37,951 nt of DNA, taken from positions 1-37,951 of the forward strand of contig JAEUIU010000088.1 in assembly GCA_016795065.1 (NCBI GenBank), given 5' to 3'. The notes beneath the pieces are model-generated. The model did not search any database and was not told the origin of the DNA. It saw nothing but the letters and a program-made list of their open reading frames with translations. The translations under genes were made by a program, and so were the position numbers. Positions within the stretch are counted from its first letter, which is position 1; every line of letters starts with the position of its first letter. This stretch comes from Phycisphaerae bacterium. Lineage in GTDB: Bacteria > Planctomycetota > Phycisphaerae > Phycisphaerales > SM1A02. Below, piece after piece: positions 1-8,563 of the stretch.

Positions 1-1392
1 CTCCTCCTCGACGAACCGACCAACCACCTCGACATCGCGAGCATCGGCTGGCTCGAGGACTTCCTCCTCAAGTGGAACGGGGCGCTTCTCTTCGTCACCC
101 ACGACCGCCGCTTCCTGGGTCGGCTGGCGACGCGGATCATCGAGGTCGACCGCGGCAACCTCCGCGGCTGGGCCTGCGACTACAAGACGTTCCTCGAGCG
201 GCGCGAGGCCGAGCTCGATGCCGAGGAGAAGCAGAACGCCCTCTTCGACAAGCGGCTTGCCGCCGAGGAAGTCTGGATTCGCACCGGCATCAAGGCCCGT
301 CGCACCCGCAACGAAGGGCGCGTGCGAGCCCTCGAGGCGCTCCGCATCGAGCGAGGCCAGCGGCGGGAGCGGGCCGGGTCGGTGCGCATGGTGGCTCAGG
401 AGACCGATCGCAGCGGACAGCTCGTGGCCGAAGCGACCAACGTCAGCTTCGCCTATGCCGACGGTCCCACGATCGTCCGCGACCTGAGCACGGTCGTCTC
501 GCGCGGTGATCGCATCGGCATCGTCGGCGCCAACGGTGCCGGCAAGACGACGCTCATTCGTCTCCTGCTGGGTGAACTCGCTCCGAACGAGGGCAAGGTC
601 CGGCTGGGCACCAAGCTCGAGATCGGCTACTTCGATCAGCTGCACGCCGGTCTCGAGGAACGCAAGAGCGTGCAGGAGAACCTGACCGGCACCGACACGA
701 TGGTGATCGGCGGCCGCTCGCGGCACGTGATCGGCTACCTCGGCGACTTCCTGTTCACCCCCGATCGGGCCCGCTCGCCGGTGGCACTTCTGTCGGGCGG
801 CGAACGCAACCGACTGCTGCTCGCCAAGCTCTTCTCGCGCCCCGCGAACCTCCTGGTGCTGGATGAGCCCACCAACGATCTCGACGCCGAGACGCTCGAC
901 CTGCTGGAGGAGCTGCTCGCCGAGTTCAGCGGCACGGTCCTGATGGTCAGCCACGACCGCGAATTCCTCAACCGCACCGTGACCAGCCTGCTCGTCTTCG
1001 AGGGCGACGGTGTGGTCAAGGAGTACGCCGGCGGCTACGACGACTATGTGCGGGTGAGCGGTCGGACGGCCCCCCCGCCGATCGACCGGCGCGAGATCGC
1101 CGCGGAATTCGGCAAAGCCACTCCCGTGGTGCAGCCCGCGCCGGCTCCCGCATCCGTCGCCAAGGCCCGTAAGCTCAGCGCGAAGGAAGTGATGGAGCTC
1201 GACGCCTTCCCGGGTCGCATTGAGAAGCTCGAGATCGAGCAACGGGCGATCGAAGCGAAAATGGCCGCCCCCGGCTTCTATCAGTCGGCCCCGGCCGAGA
1301 TCACCAAGGCCGCGACGCGGCTCGAGGCGATCGGCCACGAGATCGAGGCCTGTTTCGCGCGGTGGTCGGAGTTGGATCAGTTCCGGCGTTGA
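1..1392 (+). CDS. uup: ABC-F ATPase Uup, 5' truncated by window edge
   Basis: Cytosolic ABC-F family ATPase with two nucleotide-binding domains; Uup is linked to ribosome function and to DNA transactions such as branch migration and transposon excision. The window starts inside the Walker B of the first ABC domain (LLLDEPTNHLD). The inter-domain region has the Uup-type stretch EEVWIRTGIKARRTRNEGR. The second domain shows Walker A GANGAGKTT near 526-552, signature LSGGE at 790-804 and Walker B LLVLDEPTNDLD near 850-885. The last ~75 residues are charged and helical (KLSAKEVMELDAFPGRIEKL), matching the Uup C-terminal coiled coil that distinguishes it from EttA or YheS. 463 residues are visible; roughly 150-170 N-terminal residues lie off the window. 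The stop is TGA at 1390-1392. No transmembrane segment is seen, as expected for ABC-F. Confidence 0.93.
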   Translation, partial: LLLDEPTNHLDIASIGWLEDFLLKWNGALLFVTHDRRFLGRLATRIIEVDRGNLRGWACDYKTFLERREAELDAEEKQNALFDKRLAAEEVWIRTGIKARRTRNEGRVRALEALRIERGQRRERAGSVRMVAQETDRSGQLVAEATNVSFAYADGPTIVRDLSTVVSRGDRIGIVGANGAGKTTLIRLLLGELAPNEGKVRLGTKLEIGYFDQLHAGLEERKSVQENLTGTDTMVIGGRSRHVIGYLGDFLFTPDRARSPVALLSGGERNRLLLAKLFSRPANLLVLDEPTNDLDAETLDLLEELLAEFSGTVLMVSHDREFLNRTVTSLLVFEGDGVVKEYAGGYDDYVRVSGRTAPPPIDRREIAAEFGKATPVVQPAPAPASVAKARKLSAKEVMELDAFPGRIEKLEIEQRAIEAKMAAPGFYQSAPAEITKAATRLEAIGHEIEACFARWSELDQFRR

Positions 1393-1415
1393 CGGGACGA
1401 CCGTCGGCTCGCGAC

Positions 1416-2228
1416 TCAATCGTCGTCGGTCGACTCCTCGATCGCGGGCTTGCCGAAGATCGCGCTTCCGACACGGACCATGTTCGAGCCGCATTCGATC
1501 GCGACCTCATAGTCGTTGGTCATGCCCATCGAGAGGATGTCGAAGCGGTCGCCGCCAAAGCCGGCCCGCTTGATCTCATCGAAGAGTTCGCGAGCCCGGG
1601 TGAACGTTCGCTTGAGGACGTCACGGTCGCTCGTGTTGGGGGCCATCACCATCATGCCGCGCGGCTTGAGCGAGAGCATCGTGTCGATCATGTCGACCAG
1701 ATGTCGAGCCGCGGCAGGAGCGATGCCGTGCTTGGAGCTCTCCTCCGCGACATTCACCTCGATGAGGACCTCGACCGGCTTCTCGCGCTTCTCGGCGGCA
1801 AGCTGAAGATCCTCGGCCAGGCGCAGGTTGTCGACAGAGTGGATGAGCCGCACGAGCTCGATCGTCTTCTTGATCTTGTTCCGCTGGAGCGAACCGATCA
1901 TGTGCCAGCGGACCTGCTGGGGCAGCTTCGACGCCGAAGAGGAGGGCATGTCGCGGCGACGGGTGAGGTACTCGTCGATCTGGGCGGCTCGCTGCTGGAG
2001 CTGCTGCACGCGGTTCTCGCCGAGGTCCAGTTGGCCAAATCCGATGAGCTCGCGAATCTGATCCATCGACGCGGTCTTCGTCACCGCCACCAACACGATG
2101 TCGCTCTCCCGGCGACCGGACTTCTGGGCGGCGGCGGCAATTCTCGCCTTGACCTCTTCGTATCGCTCCCGAATCGGCCGCTCGGCAGCGTCCTGCGAGC
2201 TCGGCGGAATGTCTGTCTGGCTGGCCAT
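1416..2228 (-). CDS. yggS: YggS/PLPBP family pyridoxal-phosphate homeostasis protein
   Basis: A 270-residue member of the YggS/PROSC family: single-domain TIM barrels that bind PLP without known catalysis and buffer the cellular PLP pool. The PLP lysine is in VLVAVTKT (Lys51). Other family landmarks are LGENRVQ, WHMIGSLQRNK (usually IGHLQxNK), HSVDN, EVNVAEESSKHG and the phosphate-binding end LSMGMTNDYEVAIECGSNMVRVGSAIFG. The N-terminus is about 20 residues longer than the E. coli protein, so a start slightly downstream is possible. It converges on uup with a 23 bp gap and diverges from gpmI with only 29 bp between start codons; no Shine-Dalgarno sequence is visible before its ATG. Family assignment is firm. 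Confidence 0.94.
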   Translation of the reverse strand: MASQTDIPPSSQDAAERPIRERYEEVKARIAAAAQKSGRRESDIVLVAVTKTASMDQIRELIGFGQLDLGENRVQQLQQRAAQIDEYLTRRRDMPSSSASKLPQQVRWHMIGSLQRNKIKKTIELVRLIHSVDNLRLAEDLQLAAEKREKPVEVLIEVNVAEESSKHGIAPAAARHLVDMIDTMLSLKPRGMMVMAPNTSDRDVLKRTFTRARELFDEIKRAGFGGDRFDILSMGMTNDYEVAIECGSNMVRVGSAIFGKPAIEESTDDD

Positions 2229-2257
2229 GGGATTAGCGTACTGTGTAGCCTGTCCAC

Positions 2258-3895
2258 ATGGCCGCCAGCACGCTACGGAATGTCCCGGTCGTCCTCATCA
2301 TCCGCGACGGTTGGGGGCGCAATCCCAACCCCGAACAGGCCGCGTACGACGCGACGCGTATCGCCCGGACGCCGGTGGCCGACGGCCTCGACCGCGACTG
2401 GCCGTCCACGCTCATCAAGACCAGCGGCGAGGACGTCGGGCTCCCCGTCGGCGCCGACGGCCCGGTCATGGGCAACTCCGAGGTCGGTCACCAGAACATC
2501 GGCGCCGGGCGGATCGTCGACCAGGAGGTCATGCGGATCACCCGCGCGATTCGCGACGGTCGCTTCTTCACCAACCCGACGCTGAAGGGTGCGTTCGCCC
2601 ATGCGGCGAAATGTGGGACGAACGTGCACGTCCTCGGCCTGACCAGTGACGGTCAAGTCCATTCCGACCTCTCCCATTGTCTGGCCCTGCTGGACATGGC
2701 CAAGCGCGAGGCCTTCCCGGGAAGCCGCGTCTTCGTGCACGCGATCACCGACGGACGGGATACGCCTCCCAAATCAGGAGCGGGGTTCCTTCGGACGCTG
2801 AACGAGCACTGCCGCGCGACCGGGATCGGGGCCGTCGCCAGCGTCATCGGCCGCTTCTATGCGATGGACCGCGATCACCGTTGGGAACGGGTGAAGGAAG
2901 CCTACGACTGCCTCGTCCACGGTGGATCGCGTACCGCCCCGTCCGCGGTGGCGGCGGTCGAGCAGTACTACGCCAACCCGTCCGACTCGTCGCGCGGGGG
3001 CGATGAGTTCGTCCTGCCCACGCTCATCGAGCCCTCGGCCGATCCGACGCTTCCGCTGCGCTCGCGGATCCGCAACGGCGATGCGGTGATCTTCTTCAAC
3101 TATCGCGGCGACCGTCCGCGCGAGATCACCAAAGCCTTCATGTTCGACGACGCGGCCTGGAAGTCGATTCAGGGCGGCGGGTTCGACCGCGGCCCGCAGC
3201 TCGAGAACCTCGCCTTCGCGACCATGGCCGAGTACGAGGACGGCCTGCCGGTCCGGGTCGTCTTCGGGCGACCCGAGAAGATGCCGATGATCCTCGGCGA
3301 GACGATCAGCCGGGCGGGCCTCACCCAATTCCGCTGCGCCGAGACGGAGAAGTACCCGCACGTCACCTTCTTCTTCAACGACTATCGCGAGCCGCCTTTC
3401 GATGGCGAGCGCCGCGAACTGATCCCCAGTCCGCGAGAGGTCGCCACCTACGACCTCAAGCCGGAGATGAGCGCTCTAGGCATTCGCGATGCCGTGCTGC
3501 GGCGCCTCGCGGCTCCCGATTGCGAACCGCTGATCGTCGTCAATTTCGCCAACGGCGACATGGTGGGCCACACCGGCAAGCTCGAAGCGGCGGTGAAGGC
3601 CTGCGAGACGGTCGACGCCTGCGTCGGCGCGGTCATCGAAGCCACGCTCCGGCGCGGCGGCTCGCTCATCGTCTTCGCCGACCACGGCAACTGCGAACAA
3701 ATGTGGGACCCGGTCGCGAACTGTCCGCACACCGCCCACACCAACTACGACGTACCGCTCTACGTCGTCGGCGAGGCGTTCCGCGGGAAGCACCTCCGCA
3801 GCGGTGGCCGATTGGCCGACGTCGCCCCCACCGCGCTGGCAATGATGGGCCTTCCGCGACCGAATGAGATGACTGGGGTGTCGCTGATTGGGTGA
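2258..3895 (+). CDS. gpmI: 2,3-bisphosphoglycerate-independent phosphoglycerate mutase
   Basis: Glycolytic/gluconeogenic enzyme interconverting 3- and 2-phosphoglycerate through a phosphoserine intermediate, with two metal ions (usually Mn) in an alkaline-phosphatase fold. At 545 residues it is within the normal iPGM range. Visible motifs: DGWG near the N-terminus, nucleophile Ser74 in MGNSEVGHQNIG, TDGRDTPP, GRFYAMDRDHRWERV, FFNYRGDRPREI, the metal-binding NFANGDMVGHTG and FADHGNCEQM, and HTAHTNYDVPLYVV. All catalytic and metal ligands recognisable by eye are present, so it should be active. The ATG at 2258 lies 29 bp from the divergent yggS start and lacks a Shine-Dalgarno; an internal start is unlikely because the first beta strand follows directly. 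Confidence 0.97.
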   Translation: MAASTLRNVPVVLIIRDGWGRNPNPEQAAYDATRIARTPVADGLDRDWPSTLIKTSGEDVGLPVGADGPVMGNSEVGHQNIGAGRIVDQEVMRITRAIRDGRFFTNPTLKGAFAHAAKCGTNVHVLGLTSDGQVHSDLSHCLALLDMAKREAFPGSRVFVHAITDGRDTPPKSGAGFLRTLNEHCRATGIGAVASVIGRFYAMDRDHRWERVKEAYDCLVHGGSRTAPSAVAAVEQYYANPSDSSRGGDEFVLPTLIEPSADPTLPLRSRIRNGDAVIFFNYRGDRPREITKAFMFDDAAWKSIQGGGFDRGPQLENLAFATMAEYEDGLPVRVVFGRPEKMPMILGETISRAGLTQFRCAETEKYPHVTFFFNDYREPPFDGERRELIPSPREVATYDLKPEMSALGIRDAVLRRLAAPDCEPLIVVNFANGDMVGHTGKLEAAVKACETVDACVGAVIEATLRRGGSLIVFADHGNCEQMWDPVANCPHTAHTNYDVPLYVVGEAFRGKHLRSGGRLADVAPTALAMMGLPRPNEMTGVSLIG

Positions 3896-3993
3896 GAGGC
3901 AAGTTGGTTTCGACCTGAGGTCCAGTTCGAAGCCCACTTTCGATCGCCATCCTCGTCGGCTATTCCCGATTGCTCAGGCGTCGACCGGCTCCA

Positions 3994-4971
3994 CTACGAG
4001 AGCTTGGTCATCACGGCAATCATGCTCAGACCTAGCGGGAATTTGGTCATTTGGAATGCGGGCCGCGGCAGGCGGCACACCTCCGCCACACCTCGCAGCA
4101 AGCAAGCGGCAACTCCATTGCGGATCGCTCGAACATAACGACGTCGTCGGCTGATGTCGTACCACGTGTCGAGATGCTCAAGCCGGAAACCGGTGCGCTC
4201 GGCGCTTCGCTTCATGCCGTTCGCCGAAAAGACGAAGAGGTGCTGCGGCGGGTCATACCACTGATTGACACCGGGCAGAAGTCGGTCGAGCCAGTCGTCC
4301 CCGATCCCCGTCTGAACGAATAGCTTGCCTCCCGGCTTGAGCACGTTCGCCGTGGCCCTGAGCATCCTGATCGGATCGCGCAGATGCTCGATGACCCCCC
4401 ACATCGTCGCGGTATCGAACTGGCCAGCGCCACCATAAAGGCTGTAGCTGAGGGCCTTTGTTTCGGCGCCTACGGGGGGCGCTCCAAGCTGATCCAGGCG
4501 ACCCGGTATCACGTCGAGACCCAATGACGACCTGGCGAATCGAACGGCCGTGTCGGAGAGCTCGATACCAGCGCACTCGATGCCGGCATCCGCGCACTCC
4601 TTGAGGAAGTACCCCTTTCCACAGCCGATGTCGAGCAGTCGTCCTGGACGTAACGCAGTGTGCTTCATCACCAATTCGACTTGAACCGGATGCTTCCTGC
4701 GCATCTTGGATTCGTTGGCGTAGTTGCCCTCCTCGCCCTCGCCCACGTGGTAGTTCGAATAGAAATTCGCGAGGTACGCTTCATCGGGCATCGGGGCCAC
4801 GAAAGCCGTCCGACACGACGTACATCGATAAACATAGTGTGCGCCGGCAAGGAAATGGGGCTCGCCGCCTTCATCACAAATGGGGCAGCGAATCGCCCCA
4901 GACTTGGCTTCGGCGAGGACGGGCTTCACATGCTCATTCGGGCTCATTCGGTCAATCAAGGCCACAGCCAT
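3994..4971 (-). CDS. Zinc-ribbon class I SAM-dependent methyltransferase
   Basis: A 325-residue protein with an N-terminal CPIC-x17-CTSC ribbon (Cys29, Cys32, Cys50, Cys53) followed by a Rossmann methyltransferase domain. Motif I is LLDIGCGKGYFL (about residues 112-123), with IECAGIELS as the acidic ribose-binding strand and an IEHLRDP motif IV/post-II region. This architecture (ribbon plus Methyltransf_23-like domain) is common in bacterial polysaccharide and natural-product loci and usually methylates sugars or small acyl/hydroxyl groups; the substrate cannot be read from sequence. A GGAG lies only 2 nt upstream of the ATG; Met9 is an alternative start. It follows the ACP gene on the same strand after 330 bp, so it may have its own promoter. 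It converges on gpmI with a 98 bp gap. Confidence 0.85.
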   Translation of the reverse strand: MAVALIDRMSPNEHVKPVLAEAKSGAIRCPICDEGGEPHFLAGAHYVYRCTSCRTAFVAPMPDEAYLANFYSNYHVGEGEEGNYANESKMRRKHPVQVELVMKHTALRPGRLLDIGCGKGYFLKECADAGIECAGIELSDTAVRFARSSLGLDVIPGRLDQLGAPPVGAETKALSYSLYGGAGQFDTATMWGVIEHLRDPIRMLRATANVLKPGGKLFVQTGIGDDWLDRLLPGVNQWYDPPQHLFVFSANGMKRSAERTGFRLEHLDTWYDISRRRRYVRAIRNGVAACLLRGVAEVCRLPRPAFQMTKFPLGLSMIAVMTKLS

Positions 4972-5301
4972 TGCTCCATTGGACTCGCCTGCGGATGGTC
5001 TTGTCTCGCCCGAACGCGAGGATGCGCCACATCAAGGAAAGGCGACGAGACCCGAAACGTCAGCGTAGCATGCCGGCCGAAGGGCTTGACGCCAATCGCA
5101 TGGTGCTGAATCGTTGCCCAAGAGCGTCCTTTTCCGCAACGCATCGCGGAACGCCTCGACACGCGTTCGGTTGTCCCTCATTACAGAATTATCGCCCATT
5201 GGGAGCTTCTCGCCACGACTGTCCGTCGCTCGCCGCGTCGCAGTCACCTATCAGCCCGTGGCGAAAATCATCTGGGCTGCGGACGAGCAGAAGGGCTGCT
5301 A
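4972..5301. other. 330 bp intergenic gap between ACP and zinc-ribbon methyltransferase genes
   Basis: No open frame here has coding character: short frames on both strands have no recognisable motif and conflict with one another. The only AT-rich patch is at 5180-5194, and on the minus strand it contains GATAAT (5188-5193), one mismatch from a sigma-70 -10 box. No good -35 partner sits at the right distance, so a promoter for the downstream methyltransferase is possible but unproven. The gap is unusually long for the interior of this otherwise compact minus-strand cluster and may mark the end of the VOC-FkbH-MT-ACP transcript. Confidence 0.35.
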
Positions 5302-5553
5302 TCACCCGCCGCGCTTGCCGCGGACCATCGCTTCGATGGCCCCGATCGATCGCATCTTCTCGATGTCCTCGGGGTCGAACTGGACGTTCCCCGCCTGCTC
5401 GAGTGCGAGGACGAGGCTGAGGTGGGCGACCGAGTCCCAACTCTCGACGGACTCGGGGGACGAGGCGTCGGTGAGCTGGCCGGCGGGAACGCCAAGCACA
5501 TCCGAGGCGATGCGGCGGATCTCGTTGGAGAGTTGGTCGTTCACGTTGTTCAT
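5302..5553 (-). CDS. Acyl carrier protein
   Basis: An 83-residue stand-alone acyl carrier protein. The phosphopantetheine attachment site is Ser41 in ESWDSVAHLSLVLALEQ, with Val in place of the usual Leu after Ser; helix II follows with FDPEDIEKMRSIGAI, typical of helix III and the C-terminal region. Short ACPs of this type, encoded beside FkbH genes, accept a glyceryl unit derived from 1,3-bisphosphoglycerate in polyketide and polysaccharide pathways (for example methoxymalonyl-ACP synthesis). It is not the fatty-acid ACP by context: no fab genes are near, and its partners are an FkbH-like enzyme and a methyltransferase. It is 42 bp downstream of the methyltransferase gene, consistent with one transcript. 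Confidence 0.9.
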   Translation of the reverse strand: MNNVNDQLSNEIRRIASDVLGVPAGQLTDASSPESVESWDSVAHLSLVLALEQAGNVQFDPEDIEKMRSIGAIEAMVRGKRGG

Positions 5554-5595
5554 GGCAAGGGCGTGCGGCGAGCGGGTCGAAATGCAGAATGGCGT

Positions 5596-6591
5596 TCAGG
5601 CAGGCTTGCAGACGAGGGCGACTTCGTAAGCCTCGTCTTCCATCTTGAGGTTCATCTTGAGCGGCAGGTCCAGCTCGTCCACGATCGCCAGACCGCACTT
5701 GCCGGTGCAGAAGTCCCGGACTTCCTGGAGCGAGCGGAACAAGTGAATGTGATCGACCGCCTCGATGTTCACCACGGTGGTGATGAAGAAGAGCGTGTCC
5801 TTGTGCGACCGTTCGCGGGCCGCGTTGACGATGATCTCGGGCTTGGCGAGGTGCTCGATGACCTCGGCGATGACCACGCGATCGAAGGGCTTCGGGTGGG
5901 TCTCGATCCCCTTCTGGGCGTCGCGCTCGAGCACGCTCCAGCGGGACGGATCGATCTTTGCGGCACCGAGGACCGAACGGGAGTAGGCGACCGAGTGCGG
6001 GCTGATGTCCAGGCCAAGGAAGCGGTTCGCCGGGTTCGAACGGAGCTGCCAGAGGGCGAGCCAACCGTGACCGGGTCCGATCTCGAGGCATTCGCCCGGC
6101 TTGGCCTTGGCCAGGTACGCATCGCGATACCAGTTCAGCAGGCGATAGTGGTTCGGCCAGGCGACGTAGGTCAGGAGGAGCCCGTCGAGATACTGGGCCA
6201 TGACCGTCTCGTTGGAGTAGACCTCCTTGTAGACGGTGTCGTAGTCGCTGGCCTTGTACTCACCGGTCTTCGCGAACTCGATCTGCCGCTTGAGGAACTC
6301 CATGCTGTGGAAGGCGAGTCCCTTCATGCCTTCCGCCAGCCGATGCGGCTCCGGCGTTTGCGGCCTCGCCGCCCGCATGACCGACCAGATGTCCTCAACC
6401 TCGCGAAGGTAGGCCGGAAGCATGTCCAGGGAGAGGGCCTCGAGCATCGGCTTCAAGAGCCACGCCTTGTCCACGTACATCGCCCGCAGAAGCGGCCCGC
6501 AGGTCGCATCGGCAGGCAGCGCAGCCATGATGTCATCGAAGGTCACGCAAGGGCCTGCTGGGGATCGGGTGGAAGTGGATGCAGTCGACAT
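5596..6591 (-). CDS. Class I SAM-dependent methyltransferase of the FkbH/ACP module
   Basis: A 331-residue cytosolic protein whose second half is a SAM methyltransferase: motif I CLEIGPGHGWLALWQL (about residues 168-183), FLGLDIS as the acidic strand, and RVVIAEVIEHLAKPE as motif IV. The first ~150 residues are helical and rich in acidic and aromatic residues (for example MKGLAFHSMEFLKRQIEFA), possibly a substrate- or ACP-docking domain. Its position between the FkbH-like gene (55 bp upstream) and the ACP gene (42 bp downstream) suggests that it methylates the ACP-bound hydroxyacyl group, as O-methyltransferases do in methoxymalonyl-ACP pathways; this is inference. Alternatives are sugar O-methylation or C-methylation. 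The ATG is preceded by a weak GAG-containing ribosome-binding site. Confidence 0.82.
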   Translation of the reverse strand: MSTASTSTRSPAGPCVTFDDIMAALPADATCGPLLRAMYVDKAWLLKPMLEALSLDMLPAYLREVEDIWSVMRAARPQTPEPHRLAEGMKGLAFHSMEFLKRQIEFAKTGEYKASDYDTVYKEVYSNETVMAQYLDGLLLTYVAWPNHYRLLNWYRDAYLAKAKPGECLEIGPGHGWLALWQLRSNPANRFLGLDISPHSVAYSRSVLGAAKIDPSRWSVLERDAQKGIETHPKPFDRVVIAEVIEHLAKPEIIVNAARERSHKDTLFFITTVVNIEAVDHIHLFRSLQEVRDFCTGKCGLAIVDELDLPLKMNLKMEDEAYEVALVCKPA

Positions 6592-6646
6592 GGACGATCT
6601 CTTTGTCGGTGAGGAAGTGCCTCGCGTGCGGTCAAAGGCTGCAGAT

Positions 6647-8563
6647 TTACGCAGACGATGAAAGACGCCTCATCCATCTCGGAAACTCGATGGTGCCGGT
6701 CGTCAGGTCGAACTCCCAGGTCTGGGTCCCATCGGCATCGGCGATTTTCATGAAGCCCTGTGTGGCAAGGAAATCCTTAGCCGGGGCGTTCTTCTTGGTC
6801 GGGAGAAACCACGCCCGCAGGAGCGTCGCATCGTGCTGTCGCGCCTCCTCGATGATGGTTGCCAGGAACGACGTCTCCACCGTTCGACCGATGACTCGGC
6901 AAGAGAGCAGGAACGAGTCGAGCTCGCATACCACCCGGTCAGGTTCGCGGACGTAATGTGCGATTGCGACGCCAACCAGCCCGTTGTCGCCGAAACGATC
7001 GCGAACCCTGATCGAGTAGACCCGCCAATCCGGCGAATCGGCCATCTCCTGGACCTGTTGTTCGCTGTAGCGGCGTGTGGTCAAGTTGAACTGGTTGGTC
7101 TTGCCGGTGAGCTGGGCGACGCGGGCGAGCGTCATCGGCGTCACGTGGGCGATGTCGACCTCTTGGGCGAGCGATTCGTAGAACTCCTCGATCGAGCCGG
7201 CCTGGGCCTGTAGCTCGGCGCGGACCCGCTGTTCCGCGTACTGGCGTCCACGCTCGCGGTCCTCGGCGGTCAGCGTGAGGCGCTCGAAGACCATCGCCTC
7301 GCGCAGCGCTCTTGCATAGCCGTAGGGATCGGTCGGCAGGTCGATGACGGTGACCTCGGGCAACTGCTCCGAGACCCAGGTTCGCTCGACCGGGTTGTCG
7401 TCGATGAAAGCGAGGCTGTCGACGCCGATATTGAGTTCGGCAGCGATCTCGCGGAGGTTCGTCGCCTTGTCCCTCCAGTTGATCCGCAGCGCCGCGAAAT
7501 GCTCGGGCTTGAGGAGCATCCCGGGATGGGTGCGAAGCACCTCGAGTGCGTCGTCGATGTTGTTCTTGCTGGCGATGGCGAGGATCACGCCCCGCTGGGC
7601 CAGGTCGAGGATGACCCGCTGAAGGGCCTGGAACGCGGCACCGGGGTGTTCCGTCCCCAGGCGGATGCCAGTCATCCCGTCCTCGCCGATGACGCCGCCC
7701 CAGAGCGTGTTGTCCAAGTCGCAGACCAGGCATTTCGCGACCCGACCGGTGATCGGGTGGAGAAAGCGCGCCCAGTCGCGGGCGAGATGAATGAGCTCTC
7801 GCCCAGCGATCGGCATGCGAACGGTCGTCCACATCCGTTCGTCCTGCCAGTGGTCCCGGCCGCGACGGGCGATGGTTGCGTTGATGTCGAGTGCGTAGAT
7901 GGCGCGGTGTGCCCGGCATGCGGCCCGCAACCGCTCGTTGATGGTCGTGATCGCGTCGCGCTGGGAAGGTTCGATCTGTGCGTCGAGGATCCCGTGCGAG
8001 GGCTCGGGAATCTCGAGGAGATGCACGATGAGGTGGGCGCTGGAACGAGAGCGGAAGGCACCGAACCAACGTTCGTAGCTCGCGACAACCTGCTCAATGG
8101 CAGAACGAACTTCCTCGGGCTCGAGATCGGCAAACCGGGAGACCAACGCGGGGCAGAGATCCCTTGCCTGGACGGCAAGAACGACGACGTCGGCTTCCGT
8201 TGCGTAGAGCGAGCTTGCTGGATCGAGGATGTCTTGGGCGTAGGTGTTGAACTCGCCGACCGAGACAACGGCATCGATGCCTCCGGCGAACGCCTGGGCG
8301 CGCAGAAGTGGAACGGCACTTTCGACGGTGAAGGACCGGAGCACGTGGATACGACAAGGAACAAGCGGAACGCGTCCTCGAATGCGATCCGCTCGCCCAT
8401 TGACAAAGGCCGCGACTGCCGGATTCGAATCGCGCTGCCAGTACGCAGCCAGTGCAGCCTTCGCCTCGAGGCACCTGCCTTCGTCGATGAGCGCGTCGAT
8501 GCGACTGCGCGCATCGACAACGGGCGCTGGATCTACTTTCGGCAACCCATTCGTCTCACTCAC
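6647..8563 (-). CDS. FkbH-like HAD-IIIC phosphatase/acyltransferase
   Basis: A 638-residue FkbH-family protein. The N-terminal ~270 residues match the SGNH-like region found in long FkbH proteins; a HAD-IIIC domain follows with nucleophile motif CDLDNTLWGGVIGEDG (about residues 281-296), the Lys/Ser motif ILAIASKN and the acidic SLAFIDDNPVER; the last ~160 residues form a GNAT-like domain (FLLSCRVIGRTVE). FkbH enzymes take D-1,3-bisphosphoglycerate, dephosphorylate it and load the glyceryl group onto an ACP. The partner ACP lies two genes downstream. The GTG start overlaps the end of the VOC gene by 8 bp, so the two are probably translationally coupled; a GGTGG/GGAG stretch precedes it. All HAD catalytic aspartates recognisable by eye are intact. 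Confidence 0.9.
   Translation of the reverse strand: MSETNGLPKVDPAPVVDARSRIDALIDEGRCLEAKAALAAYWQRDSNPAVAAFVNGRADRIRGRVPLVPCRIHVLRSFTVESAVPLLRAQAFAGGIDAVVSVGEFNTYAQDILDPASSLYATEADVVVLAVQARDLCPALVSRFADLEPEEVRSAIEQVVASYERWFGAFRSRSSAHLIVHLLEIPEPSHGILDAQIEPSQRDAITTINERLRAACRAHRAIYALDINATIARRGRDHWQDERMWTTVRMPIAGRELIHLARDWARFLHPITGRVAKCLVCDLDNTLWGGVIGEDGMTGIRLGTEHPGAAFQALQRVILDLAQRGVILAIASKNNIDDALEVLRTHPGMLLKPEHFAALRINWRDKATNLREIAAELNIGVDSLAFIDDNPVERTWVSEQLPEVTVIDLPTDPYGYARALREAMVFERLTLTAEDRERGRQYAEQRVRAELQAQAGSIEEFYESLAQEVDIAHVTPMTLARVAQLTGKTNQFNLTTRRYSEQQVQEMADSPDWRVYSIRVRDRFGDNGLVGVAIAHYVREPDRVVCELDSFLLSCRVIGRTVETSFLATIIEEARQHDATLLRAWFLPTKKNAPAKDFLATQGFMKIADADGTQTWEFDLTTGTIEFPRWMRRLSSSA

Noticed and set aside
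1362..2585. 407-codon plus-strand open frame opposite yggS
   Set aside because: Antisense to yggS and then overlapping gpmI in another frame; composition rich in Asp/Arg/His/Leu typical of shadow frames.
3896..3993. GACCT-G-AGGTC inverted repeat after gpmI as a terminator
   Set aside because: Only 5 bp per arm with a single-base loop and no T tract; too weak to call.
4999..5301. Small minus-strand reading frame in the 330 bp gap before the zinc-ribbon methyltransferase
   Set aside because: Arg-rich, no motif, no ribosome-binding site, and it ends within unstructured sequence; looks like chance.
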